The position numbers and the translations under genes were made by a program. The notes beneath the pieces are model-generated. The model was given only the letters and a program-made list of their open reading frames with translations. It ran no database searches and had not been told where the DNA came from. Of a stretch of DNA of 64,000 nt, positions 24,601 through 32,686 are shown piece after piece; position 1 is the first letter of the stretch; every line of letters begins with the position of its first letter. Origin of the DNA: Paraburkholderia domus (GTDB lineage: Bacteria; Pseudomonadota; Gammaproteobacteria; Burkholderiales; Burkholderiaceae); assembly GCF_905220705.1 (NCBI RefSeq), contig NZ_CAJNAT010000020.1, positions 78,355-142,354 on the forward strand, given 5' to 3'.

Positions 24601-25242
24601 CAGTTTGTCGGCCGCACCGTACAGATGTGGAACCGCTATCGCACCACGCGCGAGTTCGAAGCCGGCAAGCCGTGGCTGCTGCGGTTCTTCGACGAGATCC
24701 GCTTCTACGAAGTCAGCGAGGCCGAGCTTGCGGCGTTGCGCGCCGATTTCATCTCGGGCCGCGCGAGTCTGAAGATCGAGGAGTCGGTCTTTGACCTCGG
24801 TGCGTACAACCGTTTTCTGAAGGACGAAGCCGAATCGATCTCCGCCTTCAAGCACTCGCAACAGGCGGCATTCGACGAAGAGCGCGAGCGCTGGAATGCC
24901 GCCGGGCACGCCGAGTATGTCGGCGAGCCGGTCAGCGACGTAGATTCGGCAACCGGCAGCGGAACGGGCGACGCGCTTGCGGCGGGTCAGCAAAGCATTG
25001 TCGCCGACGTATCGGGCAGTGTCTGGAAACTGCTCGTCAGCGAGGGAGAGCATGTGAGCGAAGGGCAGGTGGTGGCGATTGTCGAATCGATGAAGATGGA
25101 AGTATCCGTTGCCGTCACGGAAGACGGTGTGATCGAAACGATCGATTGTGCGGCCGGCGCGGCGGTCGTCGCGGGTCAGCGATTGATGGTGCTGCGTGCC
25201 GGCGTTGCAGCCGACGCCACAGAGGAGGCTACGTGCAAATGA
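21619..25242 (+). CDS. Biotin-dependent urea/guanidine carboxylase
   Basis: A 1207-residue multidomain enzyme. The biotin carboxylase region is residues 1-450: MTFDKVLIANRGEIACRVIR, the ATP-grasp loop TAGGGGIGM at about 160, ERDCSVQRRHQK at about 226 and EVNTRLQVEH at about 288. The carboxyltransferase follows as a KipA-like part (VGYWDIGVPPSGPMDD, about 455-780) and a KipI-like part (SGDQNVLVEYG to about 1000). The C-terminal biotinyl domain has VESMKME with Lys1159 as biotin site. Guanidine-riboswitch control and the CgdAB-type partners argue that guanidine rather than urea is the physiological substrate. The ATG at 21619 overlaps the previous stop; a longer in-frame reading upstream is spurious. 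Confidence 0.95.
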   Translation: MTFDKVLIANRGEIACRVIRTLKRLGIASVAVYSEADRHAMHVMLADEAVCIGPAVAAASYLNSAAILEAARATGANAVHPGYGFLSENAAFAQACEDAGIRFIGPRPAQMLEFGLKHTAREIAKANDVALLPGTDLLPDVTTALSEAGSIGYPVMLKSTAGGGGIGMSLCRDAAQLESVFASVARLGEANFANAGVYIEKFVENARHIEVQIFGDGHGDVIALGERDCSVQRRHQKVIEETPAPGLTQAERAALHASAVRLAQAVKYESAGTVEFVFDADTRRFYFLEVNTRLQVEHCVTEEVTGVDLVEWMVRQAEGELAPLDTLVPTPSGASIQVRLYAEDPHKQFQPSAGVLTHVAFAADARVDTWVDAGTEVSAFYDPLLAKIIVKGATRDAALAAMRAALAQTQLYGIETNLDYLRAIAGSATFARGEQTTGFLSRFMFAPHTIDVLDGGVQTTVQQTPGRVGYWDIGVPPSGPMDDLSFRLANELLGNPADAAGLECAMVGATLRFNTATLFVLGGAPLAATLDGAPVTLWQVTRAPAGSVLKLGGVTGAGMRACLALKGGLQVPDYLGSKATFTLGQFGGHAGRALRKGDVLHLAADAGRGDVGAQLDPTRVPALTHDWTLGVLDGPHGAPDFFTPDDIAMLYGTRWTVHYNSSRTGVRLIGPKPQWARTDGGEAGLHPSNIHDNAYAVGAVDFTGDMPVILGPDGPSLGGFVCPVTVVGGELWKLGQLRPGDTVRFESVRAEQSLTASAPSAVPTTTPTPSAHDCILYSDPSAGEGTGVVYRRSGDQNVLVEYGPLMLDLNLRFRVHALMNWLDAHRLPGIVDLTPGIRSLQVHFDHRALSHDTLLAHLQQAERELPAVNDMRVPNRIVHLPLSWDDPSTRIAIERYMQSVRPDAPWCPSNIEFIRRINGLESIDDVKRIVFDARYLVMGLGDVYLGAPVATPLDPRHRLVTTKYNPARTWTPENAVGIGGAYLCVYGMEGPGGYQFVGRTVQMWNRYRTTREFEAGKPWLLRFFDEIRFYEVSEAELAALRADFISGRASLKIEESVFDLGAYNRFLKDEAESISAFKHSQQAAFDEERERWNAAGHAEYVGEPVSDVDSATGSGTGDALAAGQQSIVADVSGSVWKLLVSEGEHVSEGQVVAIVESMKMEVSVAVTEDGVIETIDCAAGAAVVAGQRLMVLRAGVAADATEEATCK

Positions 25243-26792
25243 AACAACACGACGATCTGTTCGAATCGATGTCGATTGCAACGTTGCAGTCGCGTTACCG
25301 CGATGGCAGCCTCACGCCGGCGCAACTGGTTGACGCGATTGCCGCACGCACCTCGGGGGACGACCCGCATCACGCGTGGATCCGGCCATTGAGCCGCGAC
25401 GAGATGATGCGCTACGCCGATGCACTCGATGGCCGGCAAGGCGTGGATACGGACGCGCTGCCGCTCTACGGTATTCCGTTCGCGATCAAGGACAACATCG
25501 ATCTGGCTGGGATCCCAACGACTGCTGCGTGCCCCGCGTACGCCTACACCCCTGACAAAAGCGCGGCGGTCGTGCAGCGTCTGATTGCGGCCGGTGCCAT
25601 TCCGATCGGCAAGACCAACCTCGATCAGTTCGCAACCGGCTTGTCCGGGCAGCGTTCGCCGCTCGGCGCATGCCGTAACGCCCTCGACCCGCGTTACGCG
25701 TCGGGGGGCTCCAGTTCCGGCTCGGCGGTGTCGGTCGCGCTCGGCCTCGCGGCGTTTGCGCTGGGCACCGACACGGCCGGCTCAGGACGTGTGCCGGCCG
25801 CGTTTCACGGCCTGCTCGGACTGAAGCCGACCAAGGGCGTACTGAGCACGCTCGGCGTGGTGCCGGCCTGCAAGTCGCTCGACTGCGTGTCGATCTTCGC
25901 GCGCTCGGCGAACGACGCGCAACGCGTGTTCGAGGTGGCGCACGGCGTTGCGGAAGACGATCCGTACGCGCGAGCGTTTCAGGCGCCCGAGCAGCCGCGG
26001 CCACGCGCACCGACGCCTGCGGCGCGAGCCTCGGCGCCTCGAGCGTCGCAACCGTCGTTGCACGGCGTGCGCTTCGGCGTGCCGCGCGCGGACCAGCTCG
26101 AATTTTTCGGCGACAGCTCGTACGCCCAGGCCTTCGACGCGGTCCTGACACGCCTGCGTGAAGCCGACGCCGAGCTGGTCGAGATCGACTTCGAACCGTT
26201 CCTTGCCACCGCGCGGTTGCTCTACGAGGGGCCGTGGGTAGCCGAACGGCTCGCCGCGATCCGCGAGTTCGTCGACACGCAGCCGGATGCGCTGCATCCG
26301 GTGATCCGCGAGATCATCGGCGGCGCGGCACGCTGGAGCGCAGCGGATGCCTTCGCCGCCTTCGACCGCCTTGCCGTTCTCCGCATGCAGGCCGGCTGGG
26401 TATGGCAGCAGATCGACGTGATGGTCACACCGACCTCGGCCACGACCGCCACGGTCGACGAACTCGAGGCAGATCCGATCCGCGTCAACTCGCGCTTCGG
26501 CTACTACACGAACTTCGTCAATCTGCTCGACCTGTCCGCACTCGCCGTGCCGGCAGGGGTCTGCGCGAGCGGCGTGCATGCCGGGTTGCCATTTGGCGTG
26601 ACTTTCGTCGGGCGCGCGCATCAGGACCTCATGCTGCTCGATCTGGCGCGCGCATGGCTCGGTGAAACGGCATGCGGGCAGGGCCGGTCGCACGCGGCTT
26701 CATCGTCCGTAGGGGGCGCACGGACGATGAGCAAGCCATGCGACACCGGCACGACCGAACTCTGCCTCGGAGAATCCCATGACCGTGATTAA
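25239..26792 (+). CDS. Allophanate hydrolase, amidase domain only
   Basis: A 517-residue amidase-signature enzyme that splits allophanate. The catalytic lysine is in PFAIKDNID (about 81-89). The Ser-cisSer-Lys signature is ASGGSSSGSAVSVALG, with GTDTAGSGRVPAAFHGLLG following. Two-domain allophanate hydrolases are near 600 residues and end in a separate domain after the amidase. Here the protein ends soon after LPFGVTFVGRAHQDLMLLDLARAWLG with a low-similarity tail. The missing domain occurs as its own gene at 13307. A proline/alanine-rich insertion lies around residues 250-270. The start overlaps the carboxylase stop by 4 nt and the end overlaps the permease start by 14 nt. Confidence 0.92.
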   Translation: MKQHDDLFESMSIATLQSRYRDGSLTPAQLVDAIAARTSGDDPHHAWIRPLSRDEMMRYADALDGRQGVDTDALPLYGIPFAIKDNIDLAGIPTTAACPAYAYTPDKSAAVVQRLIAAGAIPIGKTNLDQFATGLSGQRSPLGACRNALDPRYASGGSSSGSAVSVALGLAAFALGTDTAGSGRVPAAFHGLLGLKPTKGVLSTLGVVPACKSLDCVSIFARSANDAQRVFEVAHGVAEDDPYARAFQAPEQPRPRAPTPAARASAPRASQPSLHGVRFGVPRADQLEFFGDSSYAQAFDAVLTRLREADAELVEIDFEPFLATARLLYEGPWVAERLAAIREFVDTQPDALHPVIREIIGGAARWSAADAFAAFDRLAVLRMQAGWVWQQIDVMVTPTSATTATVDELEADPIRVNSRFGYYTNFVNLLDLSALAVPAGVCASGVHAGLPFGVTFVGRAHQDLMLLDLARAWLGETACGQGRSHAASSSVGGARTMSKPCDTGTTELCLGESHDRD

Positions 26793-27750
26793 CAGAAGCG
26801 ACTGGTTCGCGGTGCGTCGCGAACTCTCCGTACGCGGCAAATGGCTATTGGGCTTCGGCTCGTTTCTGTTGCCGCTCCTCGTATGGTGCATTGTCAGCTA
26901 CGTCCCATTCGTCTGGCATCCGCAGGTGCTGATCGAGAGCCCGGGCAGTGTCGACTATTTCCAACCCGGCATGCGTGTCGACAAGGACGTGTTCGCCGAC
27001 GAGCTGAGCCATGCGCGCGTGGGTCACACCGCCTTGCCGACGGGCGAGCCGGTCAACCCGGTGTACCTGCCTGCGCCCCACGAGGTGCTGCGCGCGTTCT
27101 ACACCGCGTTCACGACGCCGCCCGCGTCGCGCGACGGCGCGTGGTTGCATCAAAGCCTGTGGCACAGCATCCAGGTGATCTTCTGGGGCTTTCTGTTGTC
27201 ATCGGTGATCGGCGTGCCGATCGGCATCGTATGCGGTACCTACAGCGCGATCGCGCGGCTGCAGGAGCCGTTTTTCGAATTCTTCCGCTACTTGCCGGCA
27301 CCCGCGTTCGGCGCGCTGATGGTGGCGATTCTCGGCATTTATGACGGTCCGAAAATCGCCATCATCGTGATCGGCACGCTGTTCCAGCAGGTGCTGATCG
27401 TGGCGAATACCACGCGCAAGCTGGAGTACGGCCTGTTCGAAGCGGCGATGACGCTCGGCACGAAGAAACTCAAGCTGCTCACGCATGTGGTGATTCCCGG
27501 CATCCTGCCCGACCTGTACCGCGACCAGCGCATCCTTCTCGGCTGGGCGTGGACCTATCTGATCGTGGCGGAACTGGTCGGCACCAGCTCCGGCATCACG
27601 TGGTACATCACGCAGCAGGCGCGCTATGAACATTTCGACAATGTCTACGCGGCGATCATGATGATTGGGATCATCGGACTCGGCACCGATCTCGTGCTGG
27701 CCTCTGTCGGCCGCAAGCTGTTTCCGTGGGACCGCACGCTCAAAGCGTAG
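26779..27750 (+). CDS. ABC transporter permease (NrtB/SsuC/TauC type)
   Basis: A 323-residue inner-membrane protein. A first membrane segment (LLGFGSFLLPLLVWCIVSY) is followed by a periplasmic stretch of about 80 residues, then the binding-protein-dependent permease core. The EAA loop reads EAAMTLGTKKLKLLTHVVIPGILPDLY. It overlaps the allophanate hydrolase gene by 14 nt. With the ATPase at 27838 and the binding protein at 15615 it would form the guanidine importer; the operon position and riboswitch are the evidence for the substrate. Confidence 0.9.
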   Translation: MTVINRSDWFAVRRELSVRGKWLLGFGSFLLPLLVWCIVSYVPFVWHPQVLIESPGSVDYFQPGMRVDKDVFADELSHARVGHTALPTGEPVNPVYLPAPHEVLRAFYTAFTTPPASRDGAWLHQSLWHSIQVIFWGFLLSSVIGVPIGIVCGTYSAIARLQEPFFEFFRYLPAPAFGALMVAILGIYDGPKIAIIVIGTLFQQVLIVANTTRKLEYGLFEAAMTLGTKKLKLLTHVVIPGILPDLYRDQRILLGWAWTYLIVAELVGTSSGITWYITQQARYEHFDNVYAAIMMIGIIGLGTDLVLASVGRKLFPWDRTLKA

Positions 27751-27778
27751 CGGGATCGTTCGCAGCACGGCTCGTCGT

Positions 27779-27805
27779 CATACACGCCATACACGCCATA
27801 CACGC
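27779..27805 (+). repeat. Three exact copies of a 9-bp tandem repeat
   Basis: CATACACGC is repeated three times without interruption in the 87-bp gap between the permease and ATPase genes. No function is apparent. Confidence 0.75.
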
Positions 27806-27837
27806 ACCACACTGCACCGCATTCAAGGGATTCAATC

Positions 27838-28752
27838 ATGCTAAATCCGCAACCGATTCCGCAGTACCTTATCCAGTCCGAAGCGGTGCGCGAGCGTTTC
27901 GACCGTCTGAAGTCGCGCGAGGTGATCCTCGAAGTTCGTGACCTCGACAAGCGCTTCGAGAGTCCACAGGGCGAATGCACCGCGCTGAACGGCATCAACT
28001 TCAAAACGCATCGGCGCGAGTTCGTCTGCGTGATCGGGCCGTCGGGTTGCGGCAAGTCGACCTTGATCCGGATTCTCGCGGGCCTCGAACGGCAGACAAG
28101 CGGCAGCGTGTTGCTCGACGGCAAGCCAGTGGAAGGGCCCGGCGCCGATCGCGGCATGGTGTTTCAGGGCTACACGCTATTTCCGTGGCTGACGGTCAAG
28201 AAAAACGTCATGTTCGGTTTGAAGATGAACGGCCACAGCCGCACGCATGCCGAGCGCGAGGCGCTGCAATGGCTCGATCTGGTCGGTCTGACGAAGTTCG
28301 CCAATGCGTATCCGCACCAATTGTCCGGCGGGATGAAGCAGCGCGTGGCGATTGCTCGCGCGCTCGCGAACCGGCCGCGTATTCTGTTGATGGACGAGCC
28401 GTTCGGCGCGCTCGATGCGCAGACTCGCGCGAAGATGCAGACGCATTTGCTCGACATCTGGCGCAATATCGATGTGACCGTGCTGTTCATCACGCACGAT
28501 CTCGACGAAGCGATTTTTCTCGCCGACCGCATCCTGGTGCTGAAGGCAAATCCCGGCGAGGTGCAGGAATTGATCGAGGTGCCGGTACCCCGTCCGCGCG
28601 ATTATTCGCAGGTCACGTCACCGGAATTTCTAGCTACGCGAGCCCGGCTCGAAGCGCTGATTCATCCGCCCACCGCCACCGTCGACGAGGACGACGATGT
28701 CGTCAAGCCCCATATGATCCGGATGACGGACGTGGCGGATAACGTCGAGTAG
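27838..28752 (+). CDS. ABC transporter ATP-binding protein (NrtD/SsuB/TauB type)
   Basis: A 304-residue ATPase. Walker A is GPSGCGKST (67-75), the Q-loop is VFQGYTLFPWLTVK, the signature is LSGGMKQRVAIARAL (about 162), Walker B is ILLMDEPFGALD (about 181-192) and the switch is FITHDLDEA. The tail after residue 250 is longer than usual and acidic (DEDDDVVKPH). It completes the importer encoded with the permease. An AAGGGATTC sequence precedes the start. Confidence 0.93.
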   Translation: MLNPQPIPQYLIQSEAVRERFDRLKSREVILEVRDLDKRFESPQGECTALNGINFKTHRREFVCVIGPSGCGKSTLIRILAGLERQTSGSVLLDGKPVEGPGADRGMVFQGYTLFPWLTVKKNVMFGLKMNGHSRTHAEREALQWLDLVGLTKFANAYPHQLSGGMKQRVAIARALANRPRILLMDEPFGALDAQTRAKMQTHLLDIWRNIDVTVLFITHDLDEAIFLADRILVLKANPGEVQELIEVPVPRPRDYSQVTSPEFLATRARLEALIHPPTATVDEDDDVVKPHMIRMTDVADNVE

Positions 28753-28772
28753 GGCCACCGTCTGCAGCCAAC

Positions 28773-28788
28773 ATTACCGGATCGTAAT
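28773..28788. promoter_or_regulatory. Probable response-regulator operator upstream of the two-component genes
   Basis: ATTACCGGATCGTAAT shows ATTAC and GTAAT arms in inverted orientation. It shares ATTACCG-N4-GTNAT with both arms of the inverted repeat upstream of the RND operon (37413-37483). It lies 59-74 bp before the regulator start, consistent with autoregulation. Confidence 0.6.
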
Positions 28789-28846
28789 CCCCACGTGCTT
28801 CGCTTGCCGGTATGATTTGACGGTCAAGCACAGCGGAGCACTCCCC

Positions 28847-29524
28847 ATGCGAATCCTGGTGATCGAGGACGAGCTGAAAACGGCGGCCTATCTGAAGAAA
28901 GGCCTGGAAGAATCCGGCTACGCGGTCGATGTCGCGAACGACGGCCCACAAGGGCTGATCCTCGCGCAGGAAGAAGAATACGACGTGATCGTGCTCGACG
29001 TCATGCTGCCCGGCATGGACGGTTGGACCATCGTCAAGACCCTGCGCAGTACGCGTACCACGCCGGTGCTGTTCCTCACCGCACGCGACGACGTCGATGA
29101 CCGCGTGCGCGGCCTCGAACTCGGCGCGGACGATTACCTTGTCAAACCCTTCGCCTTCGTCGAATTGCTGGCGCGGGTGCGAACGCTGGCGCGCCGTGGG
29201 CCACCGCGCGAAAGTGAACTGATCAAGGTCGGCGATCTGGAAATGGACGTCAACCGCCGGCGCGTGAAACGCGGCGGCACGCGTATCGATCTCACGCCAC
29301 GCGAGTTTTCGCTGCTGCAGTTGCTTGCGCGCCGCCAGGGCGAAGTGCTGAGCCGTACGCAGATTGCGTCGTATGTGTGGGACATGAATTTCGACAGCGA
29401 CACCAATGTCGTCGAAGTCGCCATCCGCCGGCTGCGCACCAAGATCGACGATAACTTTCCCGTCAAGCTCATTCACACGGTGCGCGGGGTCGGCTATGTA
29501 CTCGAACTGAAGGACGCCGCCTGA
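28847..29524 (+). CDS. OmpR-family response regulator (heavy-metal/CusR-like)
   Basis: A 225-residue regulator. The receiver domain has the acidic pair IEDE, phosphoacceptor Asp51 in VLDVMLPG, Thr in FLTARDD and Lys in YLVKPFAF. The winged-helix effector starts near LIKVGDLEMDVNRRRVKRGG and ends RLRTKIDDNFPVKLIHTVRGVGYVLE. The sequence is closest to CusR/CopR/IrlR regulators. It is followed directly by its kinase, with stop and start sharing one base, and it faces the convergent RND operon, the likely target. Confidence 0.93.
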   Translation: MRILVIEDELKTAAYLKKGLEESGYAVDVANDGPQGLILAQEEEYDVIVLDVMLPGMDGWTIVKTLRSTRTTPVLFLTARDDVDDRVRGLELGADDYLVKPFAFVELLARVRTLARRGPPRESELIKVGDLEMDVNRRRVKRGGTRIDLTPREFSLLQLLARRQGEVLSRTQIASYVWDMNFDSDTNVVEVAIRRLRTKIDDNFPVKLIHTVRGVGYVLELKDAA

Positions 29525-31107
29525 TGCGCGGCCGCTCGCTCGCCGCGACACTCGCGTTTGCATTCGGCGTCACCACGCTCGCGGTTTTCGTGCTCGTCGG
29601 GAGTTTTCTATACCTTGCGCTGGCCAAGCAGATCAAGGCGCAGGACGATCTCGACATTGTGCTCGCCGCGCGCCATGCACGGCGGCTCGCTCAGGAACTC
29701 GTTACATCGAAAGGGATTCGCGAGCACGGCGACCGCTTGACCAGCACGGTGCTGGGCAATGAAGCGATGTCGTTGGAGGTGTTCGGTCCGGATGGGCGTA
29801 TGGCGATCGAGCACAACGCCGGGGAGACGTTCGCGGCGCCGGCTGGCGCGGCAAGCAGCGCCGCCCCTGCGGCGTCAAACGCACCTTATGCTTCGGCTGT
29901 ACTCAATGCGGCAAGCGAAACGAGCGAAGCTGGCGATGTAAGCGATCTCCAGGATCCCGGCGAGGCGGATCAAGCTGGCGGCGTCGGGACGATCGCCGCG
30001 TTGCCGCCGCTCACGCGCATTGCCGCGTCGGCGCGTATTACCGAAGCGGATATCGGCGCCTGGACAGGCCGCAACGGCGCACCGATCCGCGGCATTCTCG
30101 CGGACGCGCGTCTGCACGACGGCGAGACGGCGACTGTGCTGATCGCGCGCAACATGAGCGACCGCTGGCGGCTGCTCGACCGCTATCGCGACAAGCTCAC
30201 CATCGCAGGCGCGGCCGGCGTGATTCTGGCCATGCTGCTGAGCTATCTGCTGATTCGCGCCGCCATGCGGCCGTTGCGCGATATCGCGGCGAGTGCGGGC
30301 CTCGTCACGGTCAATCGCCTGAATACGCGGATCACGGTGGCGCGTGTGCCGAGCGAACTCGAAGCACTGGTGAACGCGCTGAATGCCATGCTCGAACGCG
30401 TCGATCACGGCTTCCAGCACCTGTCGCGCTTCACCGCCGACCTCGCGCACGATATGCGCACGCCGCTTAGCAACATGCGCGGCGCGGCCGAAGTCGCGCT
30501 CGCCCGGCCACGCTCCGTTGACGAATATGAATCGGTGCTCGCATCAAATCTGGAAGAGTTCGATCGCCTGTCACGAATGATCGAAAGCGTGCTGTTTCTT
30601 GCACGCGCTGAGCATCCGCAGTTCGTCAAGCACATGCGCGAATTCGATGCGGGCCAGGAACTGACGCGGATTGCCGAATACTTCGAAGGTATCGCTGACG
30701 ATGCGAACGTCAGGGTGCAGGTTACCGGTGCGGCGAGGCTGACGGCGGATCTTGAACTGTTCCGCCGCGCCGTCAGCAATCTGCTCGCCAACGCGATCCG
30801 CTATACGCCGCACGGCGGCGAGATCGCGCTCGATGTTCGCCCGTCGGCCGACGCGGTGCGCGTTACCGTGTCGAACCAGGGGCAGCCGATCGCCGCCGAG
30901 CATCTCGAACGCATCTTCGACCGTTTTTATCGCATCGATCCATCGCGCAGTGCCTTGCCTTCGTCCGGCTCGTCGCAAGGGTCCACCGGCTCGACGGGGC
31001 TCGGGCTTGCCATCGTCCGCACGATAATGGAGTTGCATGGCGGCACGGTGCATGCGGAGAGCGACGCGCAGAGCACGTGTTTCGTGCTTACGTTCCGGCG
31101 GGTTTAG
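29524..31107 (+). CDS. Sensor histidine kinase partner (heavy-metal/CusS-like)
   Basis: A 527-residue inner-membrane kinase. An N-terminal membrane helix (FAFGVTTLAVFVLVGSFLYLAL), a periplasmic domain and a second helix (LTIAGAAGVILAMLLSYLLI) lead to HAMP, HisKA (DLAHDMRTPLSNMRGA, His309) and HATPase (NLLANAIRYTPHGG, STGLGLAIV). The periplasmic region carries an Ala/Ser-rich low-complexity insertion at about residues 99-160, unusual for CusS-type sensors. The last 20 nt overlap the convergent outer membrane factor gene. Confidence 0.92.
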   Translation: MRGRSLAATLAFAFGVTTLAVFVLVGSFLYLALAKQIKAQDDLDIVLAARHARRLAQELVTSKGIREHGDRLTSTVLGNEAMSLEVFGPDGRMAIEHNAGETFAAPAGAASSAAPAASNAPYASAVLNAASETSEAGDVSDLQDPGEADQAGGVGTIAALPPLTRIAASARITEADIGAWTGRNGAPIRGILADARLHDGETATVLIARNMSDRWRLLDRYRDKLTIAGAAGVILAMLLSYLLIRAAMRPLRDIAASAGLVTVNRLNTRITVARVPSELEALVNALNAMLERVDHGFQHLSRFTADLAHDMRTPLSNMRGAAEVALARPRSVDEYESVLASNLEEFDRLSRMIESVLFLARAEHPQFVKHMREFDAGQELTRIAEYFEGIADDANVRVQVTGAARLTADLELFRRAVSNLLANAIRYTPHGGEIALDVRPSADAVRVTVSNQGQPIAAEHLERIFDRFYRIDPSRSALPSSGSSQGSTGSTGLGLAIVRTIMELHGGTVHAESDAQSTCFVLTFRRV

Positions 31108-32668
31108 GGGCTGGCTGAGTGGTCGGCTCGATAGCGAGCGTAGTGCTGGATTGAGCCGCGGATGGGGTCACAGGTCCAGCCGCGCTCGCCGCGGCGGCCG
31201 CCACATCCGGCGCCGCTGCGCCATCACCCTGGCCATGCCACGTTCCACCCAGCGCCTTCAACAACAACACACTCGACTCCAACTGCCGCGCCGCAATCTG
31301 ATCCGCGGTGCGCTCATTCGTCAGCGCAATCGTCTGCGCGGTCACCACGTCGAGATAACTGACCGCCCCCGCGTTGAAGCGGTTTGTCGTGAGACGCAAC
31401 GACAGATCCGCGGCGGTGGTCGCGCGCTGCTGGCTGGCGGCTTCGTCGGAGAGCGAATGCAAGGCGGACAGATTGTCCTCGACCTGCTGAAAGGCCACGA
31501 GCACCGATTGCCGGTAGTCCGCGACCGCGCCGTCGTACTGCGCCGTCGCGCCATGCAGACTGGCCGTGCGTTTTCCGCCGTCGAACAGCGTGCCGACCAA
31601 TTGCGGGCCGAGCGACCAGAACAAACTCGGCGCGCTTAGCCACGGCGCGAAAAAGGTGCTTTCCAACCCCACGCTCGCCGACAGCACCAGATCGGGGAAG
31701 AACGCCGCGTGCGCCACGCCGATCTGTGCATTCGCCGACGCCACGCGCCGTTCGGCGGCGGCGATATCGGGGCGTCGTTCGAGCAGTTGCGACGGCACGC
31801 CAACGGGAATCGCCGGCGGCGTCGCAGCCGAGCCGTTCGGTGGCAGCGTGAAGGTCGGGGCCGGCTCGCCGATCAGCGTGGCAATCGCATGCTGCATCTG
31901 CGCGCGCGTCACGTCGATGTCGGTGTCTTGCGTGCGCGTCGCTTCGAGTTGGGTGGTGGCCTGAGCGACGGCGGAGGCATCGATTGCGCCGTCTTTCAGT
32001 TGCTGCTGCAGCAATTTCAAGGCGGCGGCGTAGGCGGTCACGCTGTCGTCGAGCAGCTTTTTTTGCGTGTCGAGCGAACGCAAGGCGAAATAGTCGACGG
32101 CGAGATCGGCGCTTACCGACAGACGCACGGCTTCGAGATCCGCCGCACTCGCAACGGCATCGGCTCGCGCGCCGGTCACGGTGTCGCGCACCCGGCCGAA
32201 CAGGTCCGGCTCCCAGCTTGCGGACACGCCGGCCGAGTAATCCGGTACGGTCTTGCCCGCGAGCGATTTACCTTCGACGTTCTGCGAAGTCCGCGAGCGG
32301 TCCTGTGCGACACCGGCAGTGATCGTCGGGAAAAAGCCGGCGCGCTGATAATCCACCATCGAGCGCGCCTGCTGCACCTGCGCCACCGCCTTGCGCACGG
32401 TCTGGTTCGAGACGTCGACGCGTGCTTCGAGTTGATTCAGCACCGGATCGTTGAAGATCGTCCACCAAGGGCCGCGCGGTGCTGCGTCGGCAGGCGTGGC
32501 CTGCGCCCAGCCAGGCGCCGCGCCTGCATACTGCGCGGGGATCTCGGCGGTGGGGCGCTGGTACGGCGGCAGCGTCGAGCAGGCGCTTAGCAGTGCGCCG
32601 ATCAGCGTGGCCACAAACGAACGGCGTAGCAACGGACGTGAAAGAGACATTGAAGACATTCGGCTCAT
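31088..32668 (-). CDS. RND efflux outer-membrane lipoprotein (NodT/OprM family)
   Basis: A 526-residue TolC-like factor. The lipobox LLSAC lies near residue 29, so the protein is a lipoprotein. Family blocks are WWTIFNDPVLNQLEARVDVSNQTVRKAVAQV, WEPDLFGRVRDTV and LLERRPDIAAAERRVASANAQIGVA. It ends in an Ala/Pro-rich tail. It is the last gene of the permease-adaptor-factor operon and forms the outer-membrane channel. Its 3' end overlaps the kinase gene on the opposite strand by 20 nt. Confidence 0.93.
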   Translation of the reverse strand: MSRMSSMSLSRPLLRRSFVATLIGALLSACSTLPPYQRPTAEIPAQYAGAAPGWAQATPADAAPRGPWWTIFNDPVLNQLEARVDVSNQTVRKAVAQVQQARSMVDYQRAGFFPTITAGVAQDRSRTSQNVEGKSLAGKTVPDYSAGVSASWEPDLFGRVRDTVTGARADAVASAADLEAVRLSVSADLAVDYFALRSLDTQKKLLDDSVTAYAAALKLLQQQLKDGAIDASAVAQATTQLEATRTQDTDIDVTRAQMQHAIATLIGEPAPTFTLPPNGSAATPPAIPVGVPSQLLERRPDIAAAERRVASANAQIGVAHAAFFPDLVLSASVGLESTFFAPWLSAPSLFWSLGPQLVGTLFDGGKRTASLHGATAQYDGAVADYRQSVLVAFQQVEDNLSALHSLSDEAASQQRATTAADLSLRLTTNRFNAGAVSYLDVVTAQTIALTNERTADQIAARQLESSVLLLKALGGTWHGQGDGAAAPDVAAAAASAAGPVTPSAAQSSTTLAIEPTTQPAPKPAGT

Positions 32669-32686
32669 CCTTTCGATGACGGGCGC

